Source: Sphingomonas sp. MA1305
GTDB lineage: Bacteria; Pseudomonadota; Alphaproteobacteria; Sphingomonadales; Sphingomonadaceae
NCBI RefSeq assembly: GCF_016107325.1
Contig: NZ_RCVT01000008.1
Span: forward strand, 1 to 64,000
Length of the DNA: 64,000 nucleotides
Reading direction: 5' to 3'
The notes under the pieces: generated by a model
Databases searched by the model: none
The model's input: the letters and a program-made list of their open reading frames with translations, nothing else
What the model was told of the DNA's origin: nothing
In this document: one piece after another, positions 26,543 to 34,136 of the stretch
Numbering within the stretch: the first letter of the stretch is position 1
Layout of the letters: every line of letters starts with the position of its first letter
Position numbers and translations under genes: made by a program

Positions 26543-26567
26543 TTAGATGCATACCTGGTACATGATT
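26543..26567. promoter_or_regulatory. Candidate NsrR site 2
   Basis: TTAGATGCAT, five bases, then GTACATGATT: two half-sites in the arrangement of NsrR operators. The site overlaps upstream in-frame ATG codons of the globin gene, favouring the GTG start at 26580. Confidence 0.5.
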
Positions 26568-26579
26568 GGAGCACGACTC

Positions 26580-26978
26580 GTGAGCGGTTTCGCTGAGATC
26601 GACGAGCAAGGGCTGGAGCGGCTTATCGCCCTGTTCTACGCGCGGGTTCGGGAGGACGCCGAACTCGGCCCGATCTTCAATGCCGCGATTCCCGACTGGC
26701 CCGAGCATCTGGATAAGCTCACCGCGTTCTGGTCGTCGGTGATGCTGACCAGTGGGCGCTACAAGGGCAATCCCGTTGCGGCGCACCTCCGGCATACCGG
26801 ACGCATTACCCCCGCCCTGTTCGATCGCTGGCTGTCATTGTGGGCCATGGTCACCGAGGGCGTGATGGCGCCTGCTGCCGCAGCGGCTCTCCAAGCCAAG
26901 GCGGCCCGCATTGCGGAAAGCCTTCAGCTCGCAATGTTCTTCAAGCTCCCGTCCGCGCAAGATCGCAAGGCCGCCTGA
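26580..26978 (+). CDS. Group 3 truncated hemoglobin
   Basis: 132 aa single-domain globin with LIALFYARVREDAELGPIFN, PDWPEHLDKLTAFWSSVMLTSG and the proximal-His region NPVAAHLRHTGR; the family binds O2/NO. I chose GTG at 26580 because TTGGAG lies nine bases upstream and the protein then has normal length; ATG codons at 26547 and 26562 overlap a candidate operator. First gene of the presumed NO-responsive operon. Confidence 0.85.
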   Translation: MSGFAEIDEQGLERLIALFYARVREDAELGPIFNAAIPDWPEHLDKLTAFWSSVMLTSGRYKGNPVAAHLRHTGRITPALFDRWLSLWAMVTEGVMAPAAAAALQAKAARIAESLQLAMFFKLPSAQDRKAA

Positions 26979-26979
26979 G

Positions 26980-27255
26980 ATGAGCGCCGCCATTCCCTAC
27001 CGCTCTACCCCGGTGTTCAATGAGGCGACGCTCCCTGCCGCCTTGCGCAGCGAGCATCGCACGAAGGCCGAGGTGTGGGGTGTGATCCGGGTGACGGAGG
27101 GCAGGTTGAAGCTCACCTACCTTGACCCGGTATCGGAGACGATCATCACGCCGGGTGTGCCCGGGCTGATCCTGCCCGAGCAACCGCATTTCGTGGAACC
27201 GCTCGGGGCCATGAAGATGCAGGTCGATTTCTATAACGAGCCGCCCAGCGGCTGA
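26980..27255 (+). CDS. DUF1971 (TehB-like cupin) protein
   Basis: 91 aa cupin-like protein: RSTPVFNEATLPAALRSEHR, TKAEVWGVIRVTEGRLKLTY, PEQPHFVEPLGAMKMQVDFY. DUF1971 proteins are often next to NsrR and NO-detoxification genes and resemble the N-terminal domain of some TehB proteins. The ATG at 26980 follows the globin stop within the same transcript. Confidence 0.85.
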   Translation: MSAAIPYRSTPVFNEATLPAALRSEHRTKAEVWGVIRVTEGRLKLTYLDPVSETIITPGVPGLILPEQPHFVEPLGAMKMQVDFYNEPPSG

Positions 27256-27303
27256 TCCCTATCCTCGACGGTCAAATGACCGCCCCATTCAGCAGGAGAC
27301 CTT

Positions 27304-28515
27304 ATGTCGCAGCCCTTGAGCGAGCAGACGATCGCGCTCGTCAAAGCCACCGTTCCGGCCCTTGAAGCACATGGGCTGGAAATCGTGCGCGTCATGTACG
27401 CGCGGATGTTCGAGAACCCGATGATCCGCGACCTGTTCAACCAGTCGCATCATGGCGAGACGGGCTCGCAGCCCAAGGCGCTCGCGACCGCCATCCTCGC
27501 TTACGGTCGAAACATCGACAATCTCGGCGCACTGGCGCCAGCAGTCGAGCGGATCGCGCAGAAGCATGTCGGCCTGCAAATCCTGCCTGAGCACTACTCT
27601 TACGTTGCCGAAGCCCTGCTCGGCGCGATCAAGGAGGTCCTGGGAGAGGCCGCGACGCCCCAAATCCTCGGAGCCTGGGGCGAGGCCTATTGGTTCCTCG
27701 CCAACATCCTGATCGCGCGTGAGGACCATATCTACCACGACCTGGCGTCTGCCGAAGGCGGATGGTCCGGATGGCGGACGTTCGTCGTTGACGAGGTGCG
27801 GCCCGAAAGCGCGATCATCACCTCGTTTGTGCTACGGCCGACCGATGGCCGGCCCGTCATCGCGCACAAGCCGGGCCAGTATCTCACCTTCTGGCTCGAA
27901 ATCCCCGGTCATCCGCCGCTCAAGCGCAACTACAGCATCTCGGCTGCCCCGAACGGCACGACCTATCGCATCTCGGTCAAGCGCGAGCCGCAGGGGATCG
28001 CCTCGAACTGGCTCCACGATCATGCCGCACCCGGAACGGTGCTCAAGGTCGCACCGCCTGCCGGCGAGTTCTTCCTGGCCGATCGTCCGGAACGGCCTGT
28101 GGTGCTGCTCTCGGGCGGCGTCGGGCTGACACCGATGGTGGCGATGCTGGAGACGATTGCCCAGCGTCATCCGGACCTGCCTGTTCATTACGCGCATGGA
28201 ACTCTCAACGGTTCGACGCACGCAATGGGTGATCATGTGCGCTCGCTTGTGGCTGATCGCCCCAACATCCGGATCACAACCTTCTATCAGCAGCCGCGGA
28301 CCGAGGATGTGGCGGAGCGCGATTTCGATGAGGCGGGTCTGATCGACGAGGAGTGGCTGCGCCAGGAAACGATGGGCGCTGAAGCCGATTACTATCTTTG
28401 TGGGCCACGCCCGTTCCTGCGGACGTTCGTTTCCACGCTGTCGCTCGCCGGCGTGCCTTCCGATCGCATTCACTATGAGTTCTTCGGTCCCGCCGACGAG
28501 CTGTTAGCGGCGTGA
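27304..28515 (+). CDS. hmp: Flavohemoglobin, NO dioxygenase
   Basis: 403 aa. Globin domain at residues 1-140 (proximal His in AQKHVGLQILPEHYSYV), FAD-binding domain at 150-260 (LKRNYSISAAPNG) and NAD-binding domain at 265-400 (VVLLSGGVGLTPMVAM, CGPRPFLRTFV). Converts NO and O2 to nitrate with NADH. AGCAGGAGA precedes the ATG. Third gene after the globin and DUF1971 genes; a hairpin terminator follows. Confidence 0.96.
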   Translation: MSQPLSEQTIALVKATVPALEAHGLEIVRVMYARMFENPMIRDLFNQSHHGETGSQPKALATAILAYGRNIDNLGALAPAVERIAQKHVGLQILPEHYSYVAEALLGAIKEVLGEAATPQILGAWGEAYWFLANILIAREDHIYHDLASAEGGWSGWRTFVVDEVRPESAIITSFVLRPTDGRPVIAHKPGQYLTFWLEIPGHPPLKRNYSISAAPNGTTYRISVKREPQGIASNWLHDHAAPGTVLKVAPPAGEFFLADRPERPVVLLSGGVGLTPMVAMLETIAQRHPDLPVHYAHGTLNGSTHAMGDHVRSLVADRPNIRITTFYQQPRTEDVAERDFDEAGLIDEEWLRQETMGAEADYYLCGPRPFLRTFVSTLSLAGVPSDRIHYEFFGPADELLAA

Positions 28516-28528
28516 CGAGACGGGGCAG

Positions 28529-28553
28529 AGCCGTGGCAGGCGCCACGGCTTTG
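28529..28553 (+). terminator. Rho-independent-like terminator after hmp
   Basis: Nine-base perfect stem AGCCGTGGC / GCCACGGCT with a four-base loop, followed by TTGT, 13 bases after the hmp stop. Confidence 0.65.
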
Positions 28554-28569
28554 TCCTGACAACGTTCGT

Positions 28570-28797
28570 ATGGAGGAGGAGAGCGCCCGTTATCGCTGCG
28601 TCGGGGACGACGGCTCTCCGCTGATCGTGGTGGAATACCGTCATGTCGGCCAGCTCGATACCGATGCTGGCCCGCGCCGTTATCCAGGCGCGCGGCGGCT
28701 AGCCCTCTCTACGGGGGAGCCGGTCCGGTATATCGATGCTTGCACCTTCGAGGTCATCGATAGCGGGGAGCTGCTTCGCCGACGTGATGGAGGATGA
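28570..28797 (+). CDS. Small hypothetical protein
   Basis: 75 aa: MEEESARYRCVGDDGSPLIV, then GQLDTDAGPRRYPGARRLAL and VRYIDACTFEVIDSGELLRR. It reads like a genuine short beta-rich protein, with GVxRYPGxRxL-type spacing, rather than a shadow of another frame. GGAGGAG overlaps the start. Function unknown. Confidence 0.6.
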   Translation: MEEESARYRCVGDDGSPLIVVEYRHVGQLDTDAGPRRYPGARRLALSTGEPVRYIDACTFEVIDSGELLRRRDGG

Positions 28798-28877
28798 AGC
28801 CTTCGCCGCCCTCAATCGGTTCTCGCGTCGGGCCAGTTCCTCGTGACGGCAAAGTGGAGCTGGATCGGGATCCTCAC

Positions 28878-29798
28878 TCAAGCGCTAAATCCCTTTTCCA
28901 GCCCCGCGATCAGATCGTCCACATGCTCCAGGCCGATTGACAGCCTCAGCAGGGCATCCCTGATCCCCGCGATCCTCCGAGCTTCGATCCCCATGCGCGA
29001 CGGCACCGACACCGGCCAGCCGTGCGCCGCGAGGATAGCCGGCGCGTCCGCCCCGAGCACCAGCATGCCCAGAGCACCCGTGCCGATCGGTCCCAGCGCC
29101 AGCCAGGAGGACGCCGCCATGCTCTCGTGCGGCAGTTTGTGGAGCGCCATGCGCAGGATGAGGATGGCGAGGATGCCGAACGCGACCGGCACCGAATAGG
29201 CCCACAGCACATAGGAGGTCGCAAGCGTGACGAGCTGCGCGTGAGGATCGGCCAGATGCGGCGCGAGCAGCCCGCCGCTGGCGCCCGCCACTTCGGCAGC
29301 GACGACCGGCAGCAACCATACCGCCGTCATGCCGTCCAGGCTGTGCTCGTGACGGGTGAACATCATGTACGGGATCAGCACGCCACAGGCGAGCGACATG
29401 GCGACGTCGATCCACCACAGGACGTGTGCGACCGGTACGATGCCATTCCCGAACCGTGCGATGCCGAAGGCGAAGCAGCCGTTGATGATCGTCGCGAGGC
29501 CCATCGGGATGGTGCCGATGAACATCGACACGGTGTTATGCCCGAAGATGCGCCGCGCCTCGTGCCCGAACATCACCCAGCGCGCGCCATAAAGGCCGGC
29601 GAACAGCGCGAAGAGTGCGATATTGAAGAACCACAACACCTCGCCGACGGGTTTAAGCGAAGGTCCGATGCCGGGCACCTGCGGCAGCGCGAGGGCAAGG
29701 ATGCCCATGCCCATCGTCGCGGCAAACCAGTTGGGCGTGAACTGACGGATCATCTCGCGGGGATGATCGAGCCGGCTGAGCGGCTTGGGTCGGTACAT
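28878..29798 (-). pseudogene. TDT-family exporter copy 2, broken at both ends
   Basis: Residues from KPLSRLDHPREMIRQF to LGADAPAILAAHG match copy 1 at 264-1427 closely. At the 5' side a Tn3-type element is inserted after codon 13; the missing start (MTADTHSVLSGLK) remains next to the LysR gene at 32013-32053. The element's inverted repeat supplies an in-frame ATG (MYRP). At the 3' side the last four TM segments are replaced by about 45 residues, RRIAGIRDALLRLSIGLEHV then DDLIAGLEKGF, the C-terminus of a Cys/Met-metabolism PLP enzyme. Non-functional as a transporter unless the truncated form inserts. Confidence 0.85.
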
Positions 29799-29823
29799 AG
29801 AACGGACCCAGATATACGTTAAG
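29787..29823 (+). repeat. Left terminal inverted repeat of the Tn3-type element
   Basis: GGGTCGGTACATAGAACGGA then CCCAGATATACGTTAAG. It is identical to the right end over the central 24 bases from ACATAG to ATACG. It contains, on the minus strand, the ATG now opening the truncated TDT frame. Confidence 0.9.
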
Positions 29824-30000
29824 CACCCTCATCTGGGTTCAGGCGGCGCAAATCACCTATTTTTAATACAGTATGGAAGGACCGGCTCTAGGAAACCAAG
29901 TGGAGCCGTTGGATGGCGTGTAGTGGCGCACTGCTACCAGACTGACTTTCGGTTCCCTTCGCGGGTCAGTTGCGTTCGCTCTGCTGCCCCTTTGAAATCC

Positions 30001-31029
30001 TCAGACGCCGAAAAACGAACAAGGCATATCAGGACTGAGAAAGGCGAGCGGATTCTCGGGTCCGAGCACATATTCCGGCCATTGCGATGCCAAAGCGATC
30101 ACCGCTTCCTTATCCGAAAAAGCGGCGCGCACGATGCTATTCACCGCGGCCTCGTGGCACTTTTCGATAAGCGCAACGATAGCTTTGGTACCCAGGACCG
30201 AAGGTATCGTCACGCGAACCTCGCTAGAGAAGCTGTCAAGCAGAACATGGACGAGGTGCGGGTGGAGCGCGCGGGTTCGATCTAGGAATCGTCGGTAGTC
30301 TAGGCCGCGTCCATCCTGCGCGAACAGTCGAATGTCATAAAGGAGACCCGGCTGCCCGGCTTTGAGGGTTGTGACATTGGCCCACGGACGTTGCTGGTAA
30401 TGCACGGTCATCCCAACCGGCAGCTCCTTGTTCCGCGTTCCGATTTGTGCCCAACGCTTCTTCTCGAACTCGACGAACGGGAGCGGGTCGAGCGGCAAAA
30501 AGCGCTTAGCCACTGGATTGATCCGCTGCGGCAGGAAGGGCTGGCCGTTGTTGTAACTGGTGCAATATCGCCAAAAGCTCTTGTCCAGATCCCGTAGAAA
30601 CTGAAGAATGCGGGCGTAGTCATCAGCATGCCCAGCGCGAAAGTGCGCGACGCGGTTGCGGATTTGCTTAACCTCGCGCAACTTGGCATGCCAAAGATCG
30701 CGCGGGGGGAAATAGGTTTCGAAGCAGTCCCAATGTGTCTCGATCAATTCGAGCAAGGCGGGCAACTGACTGTAGCTCAGCGCGCTGCTTTCCGCTGTAG
30801 GCATATGGGTAAGCGATGCATCTGCCTGTTGATGGCCCGGCTTCTTTTTCAGATCATCTGCCCAAGAATCGCCGAGCTTCGCTCGAAGCTCGACGTAAAC
30901 CATCGCCCGCAGCCACGTTTCGAACTGCCATAGACGTGAGTAGGTGTTGACGACCCGCACCGGGACATCGCCTATGCTCTCGGGACGGACCTCGCCTGCT
31001 GGCTCGGTTGCTTGCACGCCATTCGTCAT
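30001..31029 (-). CDS. HEPN-domain protein (Swt1-type), putative RNase/abortive-infection effector
   Basis: 342 aa. The HEPN helix bundle fills about residues 25-165: SRLWQFETWLRAMVYVELRA, HWDCFETYFPPRDLWHAKLR and the catalytic-type R124-x4-H129 motif in IRNRVAHF. The C-terminal half (residues 190-342) is unassigned. HEPN proteins with Rx4-6H are mostly metal-independent RNases in toxin-antitoxin and phage-defence systems. The ATG at 31029 lies 20 bases behind the upstream partner gene; an open frame to 31311 overlaps that gene and is rejected. Cargo of the Tn3-type element. Confidence 0.75.
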   Translation of the reverse strand: MTNGVQATEPAGEVRPESIGDVPVRVVNTYSRLWQFETWLRAMVYVELRAKLGDSWADDLKKKPGHQQADASLTHMPTAESSALSYSQLPALLELIETHWDCFETYFPPRDLWHAKLREVKQIRNRVAHFRAGHADDYARILQFLRDLDKSFWRYCTSYNNGQPFLPQRINPVAKRFLPLDPLPFVEFEKKRWAQIGTRNKELPVGMTVHYQQRPWANVTTLKAGQPGLLYDIRLFAQDGRGLDYRRFLDRTRALHPHLVHVLLDSFSSEVRVTIPSVLGTKAIVALIEKCHEAAVNSIVRAAFSDKEAVIALASQWPEYVLGPENPLAFLSPDMPCSFFGV

Positions 31030-31049
31030 CAAAATCCCCCGGGCGACCG

Positions 31050-31715
31050 TCAGCGCATTTTCACCGGGCCGAACATCCCCGATTCCACAAGGCTCAGATA
31101 AATCTTCTTGAGAGCCAGTGCGGTCTCCTGCGTCACGAACAGGGACGATCGACTGCCATGGGGCTCGCCAAGCAGATAGGGGCGCATCGTTTCCCACGTT
31201 TCGGCGCGCTGCGACCAGCGCCAGCAGGGGAGTTCCTGCTCGAGCATCAGAGGCACGGCGAGCGATTTTGGGATGGTGTGGTTGGCTTCCAGACCGCGGT
31301 CCCAATTGCACCGGACGAGGATGGGCTCAGCGTTGTCCATGTAGAACGGACCGTCGAGACGTTCGGCGGAAATCGAGACCCCAGGCGGGCAGACAATTCG
31401 TTGCGCTGAAGCGATCACCTTGTCGCCGTCAACGTAGGGACAGGTGATGAAGCCATGCGCAAAATAGCGCGTATGGTCGAGACCTTCATAGCCCGTGCGT
31501 TCGCTGGGATAGGTTTCCGGATTCCGCCCGTCATGCTGGGCGACCAGCGGGTGCCAGGTGGGATAGCCGTCGACCGGCGGACCGATCTCCTCGACAATCG
31601 CACGAAGTGCCCCGTCCGACAGCTCGCGCTGTGCTGGCGTGAAATGCCGCGACACAAGGTAGTTGCGCGCCTTCTCATAACCGCTCGCAGCGGCTTCATC
31701 TGCTCTGAACGCCAT
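31050..31715 (-). CDS. Unknown partner of the HEPN gene
   Basis: 221 aa, soluble, no signal peptide or membrane segment. Contains VDGYPTWHPLVAQHDGRNPE, TRYFAHGFITCPY and a Trp/Arg-rich stretch CWRWSQRAETWETMRPYL. I do not recognise a family. AGGA lies six bases before the ATG. It is first in a two-gene unit with the HEPN protein and is the natural candidate for an antitoxin, sensor or activator. Nothing in the sequence decides among these. Confidence 0.65.
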   Translation of the reverse strand: MAFRADEAAASGYEKARNYLVSRHFTPAQRELSDGALRAIVEEIGPPVDGYPTWHPLVAQHDGRNPETYPSERTGYEGLDHTRYFAHGFITCPYVDGDKVIASAQRIVCPPGVSISAERLDGPFYMDNAEPILVRCNWDRGLEANHTIPKSLAVPLMLEQELPCWRWSQRAETWETMRPYLLGEPHGSRSSLFVTQETALALKKIYLSLVESGMFGPVKMR

Positions 31716-31974
31716 TTCGATTCCTAATACGGCCTTACTGTGCGCTGAAACGGCAAATTACACATGAGATGTCAATATCGTGCGCGTCTTAGGTATTAAG
31801 CGCGACGGCGACACGTTGCCTCGTGAACATGTCCGACAAACACATGTTTTCGGACAGGGTGCGCTCCGGCCTTGGGTCGTGGTGCCAACAGGACGGCAGA
31901 GTGTGCGACAAATCCTGTCGCTTTGGTCAGCTGTACGGAAACCCGAATCTGGGGGTTTGCCGACACCCGATCGC
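31716..31974. other. Promoter-side spacer of the Tn3-type element with a res-like palindrome
   Basis: No gene. TGTCCGA and TCGGACA form an imperfect 27-bp palindrome at 31830-31856, and TGTGCGACAAA at 31904 repeats TGTCCGACAAA at 31830. This resembles resolvase subsites left behind when a Tn3 resolvase gene was lost. A promoter for the HEPN pair must also lie here. Confidence 0.4.
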
Positions 31975-32012
31975 GTTACCGTATATCTGGGTCCGTTCTA
32001 TGTGCTGACCCC
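31975..32012 (-). repeat. Right terminal inverted repeat of the Tn3-type element
   Basis: 38 bp, on the minus strand GGGGTCAGCACATAGAACGG then ACCCAGATATACGGTAAC without the shared overlap base. Starts with the GGGG common to Tn3-family ends. Confidence 0.9.
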
Positions 32013-32053
32013 GGCTTGAGGCCGCTGAGAACGGAGTGCGTGTCGGCAGTCAT
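32013..32053 (-). pseudogene. 5' stub of the TDT copy 2 gene
   Basis: Encodes MTADTHSVLSGLKP up to the insertion point and keeps the ATGA overlap with the LysR stop, as in copy 1. Continuation is at 29786 and downward on the far side of the inserted element. Confidence 0.85.
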
Positions 32054-32922
32054 GCGACCTGCTCCTTGACGAGGTTCGTCAGCGCGTCGGCCGCGCGGGT
32101 GCGATAGCGTTCCTTGTGGCGTAGCGCGTGAAAGGCGCGGTCGGGCAACCCAAGCGGCAGCTCGACCAGATCGCCGGCCTTGAGCGCGCGTGCGACGACC
32201 AATCGCGACAACACAGCGACGCCGGCACCGGCCTCGACCGCGGTACGCACCGCCTCGTTGGACGGCAACGTCATCGCTACCGTCAGCTGGGCCGGATCGA
32301 ACCCGCGCGTTCGCAGCACGTCCTCGAAGGTCGAGCGCGTGCCCGAACCCTGCTCGCGGACGATCCAGCGTGCAGCGCGAAGCCAGTCCTCGTCGACGCG
32401 CCCGGCGTCCTCGCGGCCGACCAGCACCATCGGGTCATGCCCGACATTCCAGTGGGCGAGCGCCGGTTCGTCCACCTCGCCCTCGACGAAACCGAGCTCC
32501 GCGGCGCCGCTCAGGACCTGCGCTGCTGCACCTTCGGTGTTGTCGATCGCCAGTTCGACCGCGATCTGCGGGTGGCGTTCGTGGAAGGCGGCGAGCTTTG
32601 CCGGCAACCAGTAGCTCGCGATCGTCTGGCTGGCGACGATCCGCAACGAACCACGGGCAAGCCCGGCATAGTCCGCCAGCATCGTCTCGGCATGCGCTGC
32701 CCGCCCCAGCACCGCGCGCGCTTCCTCCAGAAAGCCTCGGCCTGCTTCGGTCAGCTGGATGCCACGCCCGACGCGGTGAAAAAGAGGAACTCCGTAGCGC
32801 GCTTCGAGGGCCGCGACCGCGCCGGAGGCAGCGGACTGCGTCACGTTCAGCGCCTCCGCTGCTTTGGTGACGTGTTCGCGCTCCGCGGCACCGACGAAGA
32901 TTCTGAGCTGCTCCAGGGTCAT
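32050..32922 (-). CDS. LysR-family transcriptional regulator, copy 2
   Basis: 290 aa, colinear with copy 1 at 1424-2296. DNA-binding part MTLEQLRIFVGAAEREHVTK, then NVTQSAASGAVAALEARYGV; effector domain with RIVASQTIASYWLPAKLAAF. Differences are scattered conservative changes, so this is an old duplication or import of a related module. It is divergent from the sulfite oxidase gene and still overlaps the stub of its TDT partner. The regulator itself appears intact even though the exporter it used to co-express is broken. Confidence 0.92.
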   Translation of the reverse strand: MTLEQLRIFVGAAEREHVTKAAEALNVTQSAASGAVAALEARYGVPLFHRVGRGIQLTEAGRGFLEEARAVLGRAAHAETMLADYAGLARGSLRIVASQTIASYWLPAKLAAFHERHPQIAVELAIDNTEGAAAQVLSGAAELGFVEGEVDEPALAHWNVGHDPMVLVGREDAGRVDEDWLRAARWIVREQGSGTRSTFEDVLRTRGFDPAQLTVAMTLPSNEAVRTAVEAGAGVAVLSRLVVARALKAGDLVELPLGLPDRAFHALRHKERYRTRAADALTNLVKEQVA

Positions 32923-32943
32923 GCAGCATATATCGCGTACTTA

Positions 32944-32982
32944 GATCGATACGACCAACCGTTTGATATGGTCATTCCAATC
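32944..32982. promoter_or_regulatory. Candidate LysR operator 3 (LysR/sulfite oxidase divergent promoter)
   Basis: GATCGAT at 32944, CCAACCGTTTG at 32955-32965 and TTCCAATC at 32975-32982, the same blocks and spacing as at 2333-2371. Confidence 0.65.
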
Positions 32983-33068
32983 TGGATATCGGAATGATCG
33001 GCAGCCTTTCGTCTGCGATGGTCTCGAAGACTTGGAGCGTTAGGCGGGCCTGCGACGTTTGATCGTCC

Positions 33069-34136
33069 ATGACCAATATGATCGCGCGCAATTCCGATCC
33101 CTACAACGCCGAGCCGACGCCCGGTGCGTTGATCGAGCGGTTCCTGACGCCGCAGGCGCTGTTCTACGTGCGCAGCCACGGGCCAGTGCCGGATCTGCCC
33201 GCCAATCATCGGATCGAGGTGAGCGGGACGGGCATGGCGAGCCGCTCTTTTTCGGTAGAGGAACTGAAAGCTACGTTCCCCACGCGGACGGTGACGGCAG
33301 TTCTCCAGTGCGCCGGCAACCGGCGCACTGACCTCCAGCAGGTCGGAAAAACGTCGGGTGATCCTTGGGATGTCGGCGCGATCGGCAATGCAGAGTGGAC
33401 CGGCGTACGCCTGGCCGATGTGCTCGATGCGGTCGGCGCACCTGATGCTTCCGACCTGTTCGTGGCGTTCACCGGCGCGGACGAGGTGGACGTGGAGGGC
33501 GAGGAAGCCTTGTTCGGGGTATCGATCGCCATGAGCAAGGCGCGGCAGCCCGACGTCCTCCTCGTCTGGGCGATGAACGGCGAGCCGCTGACGCCCGAAC
33601 ACGGCGCACCGCTCCGCATGGTGGTGCCGGGCTATGCCGGCGTGCGCAGCGCCAAGTGGCTGACACGGATCGAGGTGCGAGACATGCCTTCCGACGCACC
33701 GATCCAGGCGCACGACTACAAGCTGTTTCCCGCCGATGTGACGAGCGACACCGTCGACTGGAGCCGGGGTCTGACCATCAATGCCATGCCGCTCAACGCC
33801 GCGATCTGCGTGCCCGGCTCTGGCGAAAGCCTGCCGGCCGGGGAGGTGCGGATCGAGGGCTATGCCATCGCCTATGATCGCCGCGTCTCTCGGGTCGAAG
33901 TGTCGGTAAACGGTGGTCGCGAGTGGCAACAGGCGACGTTCGCCGATGATCCGGAGACGCACTGGGGTTGGCGGCGCTGGACCCTCGACGCCACGCTTGC
34001 CAAAGGTCGCCAGCACCTCGTCGTGCGCGCCTTCGACGGGGCTGGACAGGGACAGCCCGAACGGCCGGACACGATGTGGAACTTCGCCGGCTATCTGTGC
34101 ACCGCCTGGCATCACGTCCACGTGCTGGTCGAATGA
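33069..34136 (+). CDS. Molybdopterin sulfite oxidase-family enzyme
   Basis: 355 aa. Oxidoreductase molybdopterin-binding domain (residues about 30-215) with the molybdenum-ligating C81 in VLQCAGNRRTDLQQ, then RLADVLDAVG, ISMSKA-type region VSIAMSKARQP and MVVPGYAGVRSAKWLTRIEV. The Mo-cofactor dimerisation domain follows (230-355, INGGREW-type VSVNGGREWQQA, ending WNFAGYLCTAWHHVHV). No heme domain, no twin-arginine signal. Plant-type members oxidise sulfite to sulfate. Coupled by ATGA to an MgtC-like gene. Confidence 0.92.
   Translation: MTNMIARNSDPYNAEPTPGALIERFLTPQALFYVRSHGPVPDLPANHRIEVSGTGMASRSFSVEELKATFPTRTVTAVLQCAGNRRTDLQQVGKTSGDPWDVGAIGNAEWTGVRLADVLDAVGAPDASDLFVAFTGADEVDVEGEEALFGVSIAMSKARQPDVLLVWAMNGEPLTPEHGAPLRMVVPGYAGVRSAKWLTRIEVRDMPSDAPIQAHDYKLFPADVTSDTVDWSRGLTINAMPLNAAICVPGSGESLPAGEVRIEGYAIAYDRRVSRVEVSVNGGREWQQATFADDPETHWGWRRWTLDATLAKGRQHLVVRAFDGAGQGQPERPDTMWNFAGYLCTAWHHVHVLVE

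Larger units (their letters stand above)
29787..32012. mobile_element. Transposase-less Tn3-type element (TIME-like) carrying a HEPN gene pair
   Basis: 38-bp Tn3-style inverted repeats (right end GGGGTCAGCACATAGAACGG onward, ending GGTAAC; left end one G shorter) bound 2226 bp. The 5-bp direct repeat GGCTT lies immediately outside both ends (29782-29786 and 32013-32017), the Tn3 signature. Removing the element and one GGCTT restores an uninterrupted TDT reading frame. No transposase or resolvase gene is inside, so it would need a helper Tn3 transposase. Confidence 0.88.

Noticed and set aside
27270..27283. CGGTCAAATGACCG palindrome before hmp as an operator
   Set aside because: It is a short symmetric sequence inside the globin-hmp operon without NsrR half-sites; not distinguishable from chance.
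31780..32019. Small plus-strand frame at the right end of the Tn3-type element
   Set aside because: It runs through the inverted repeat and res-like sequences; no ribosome site or domain.
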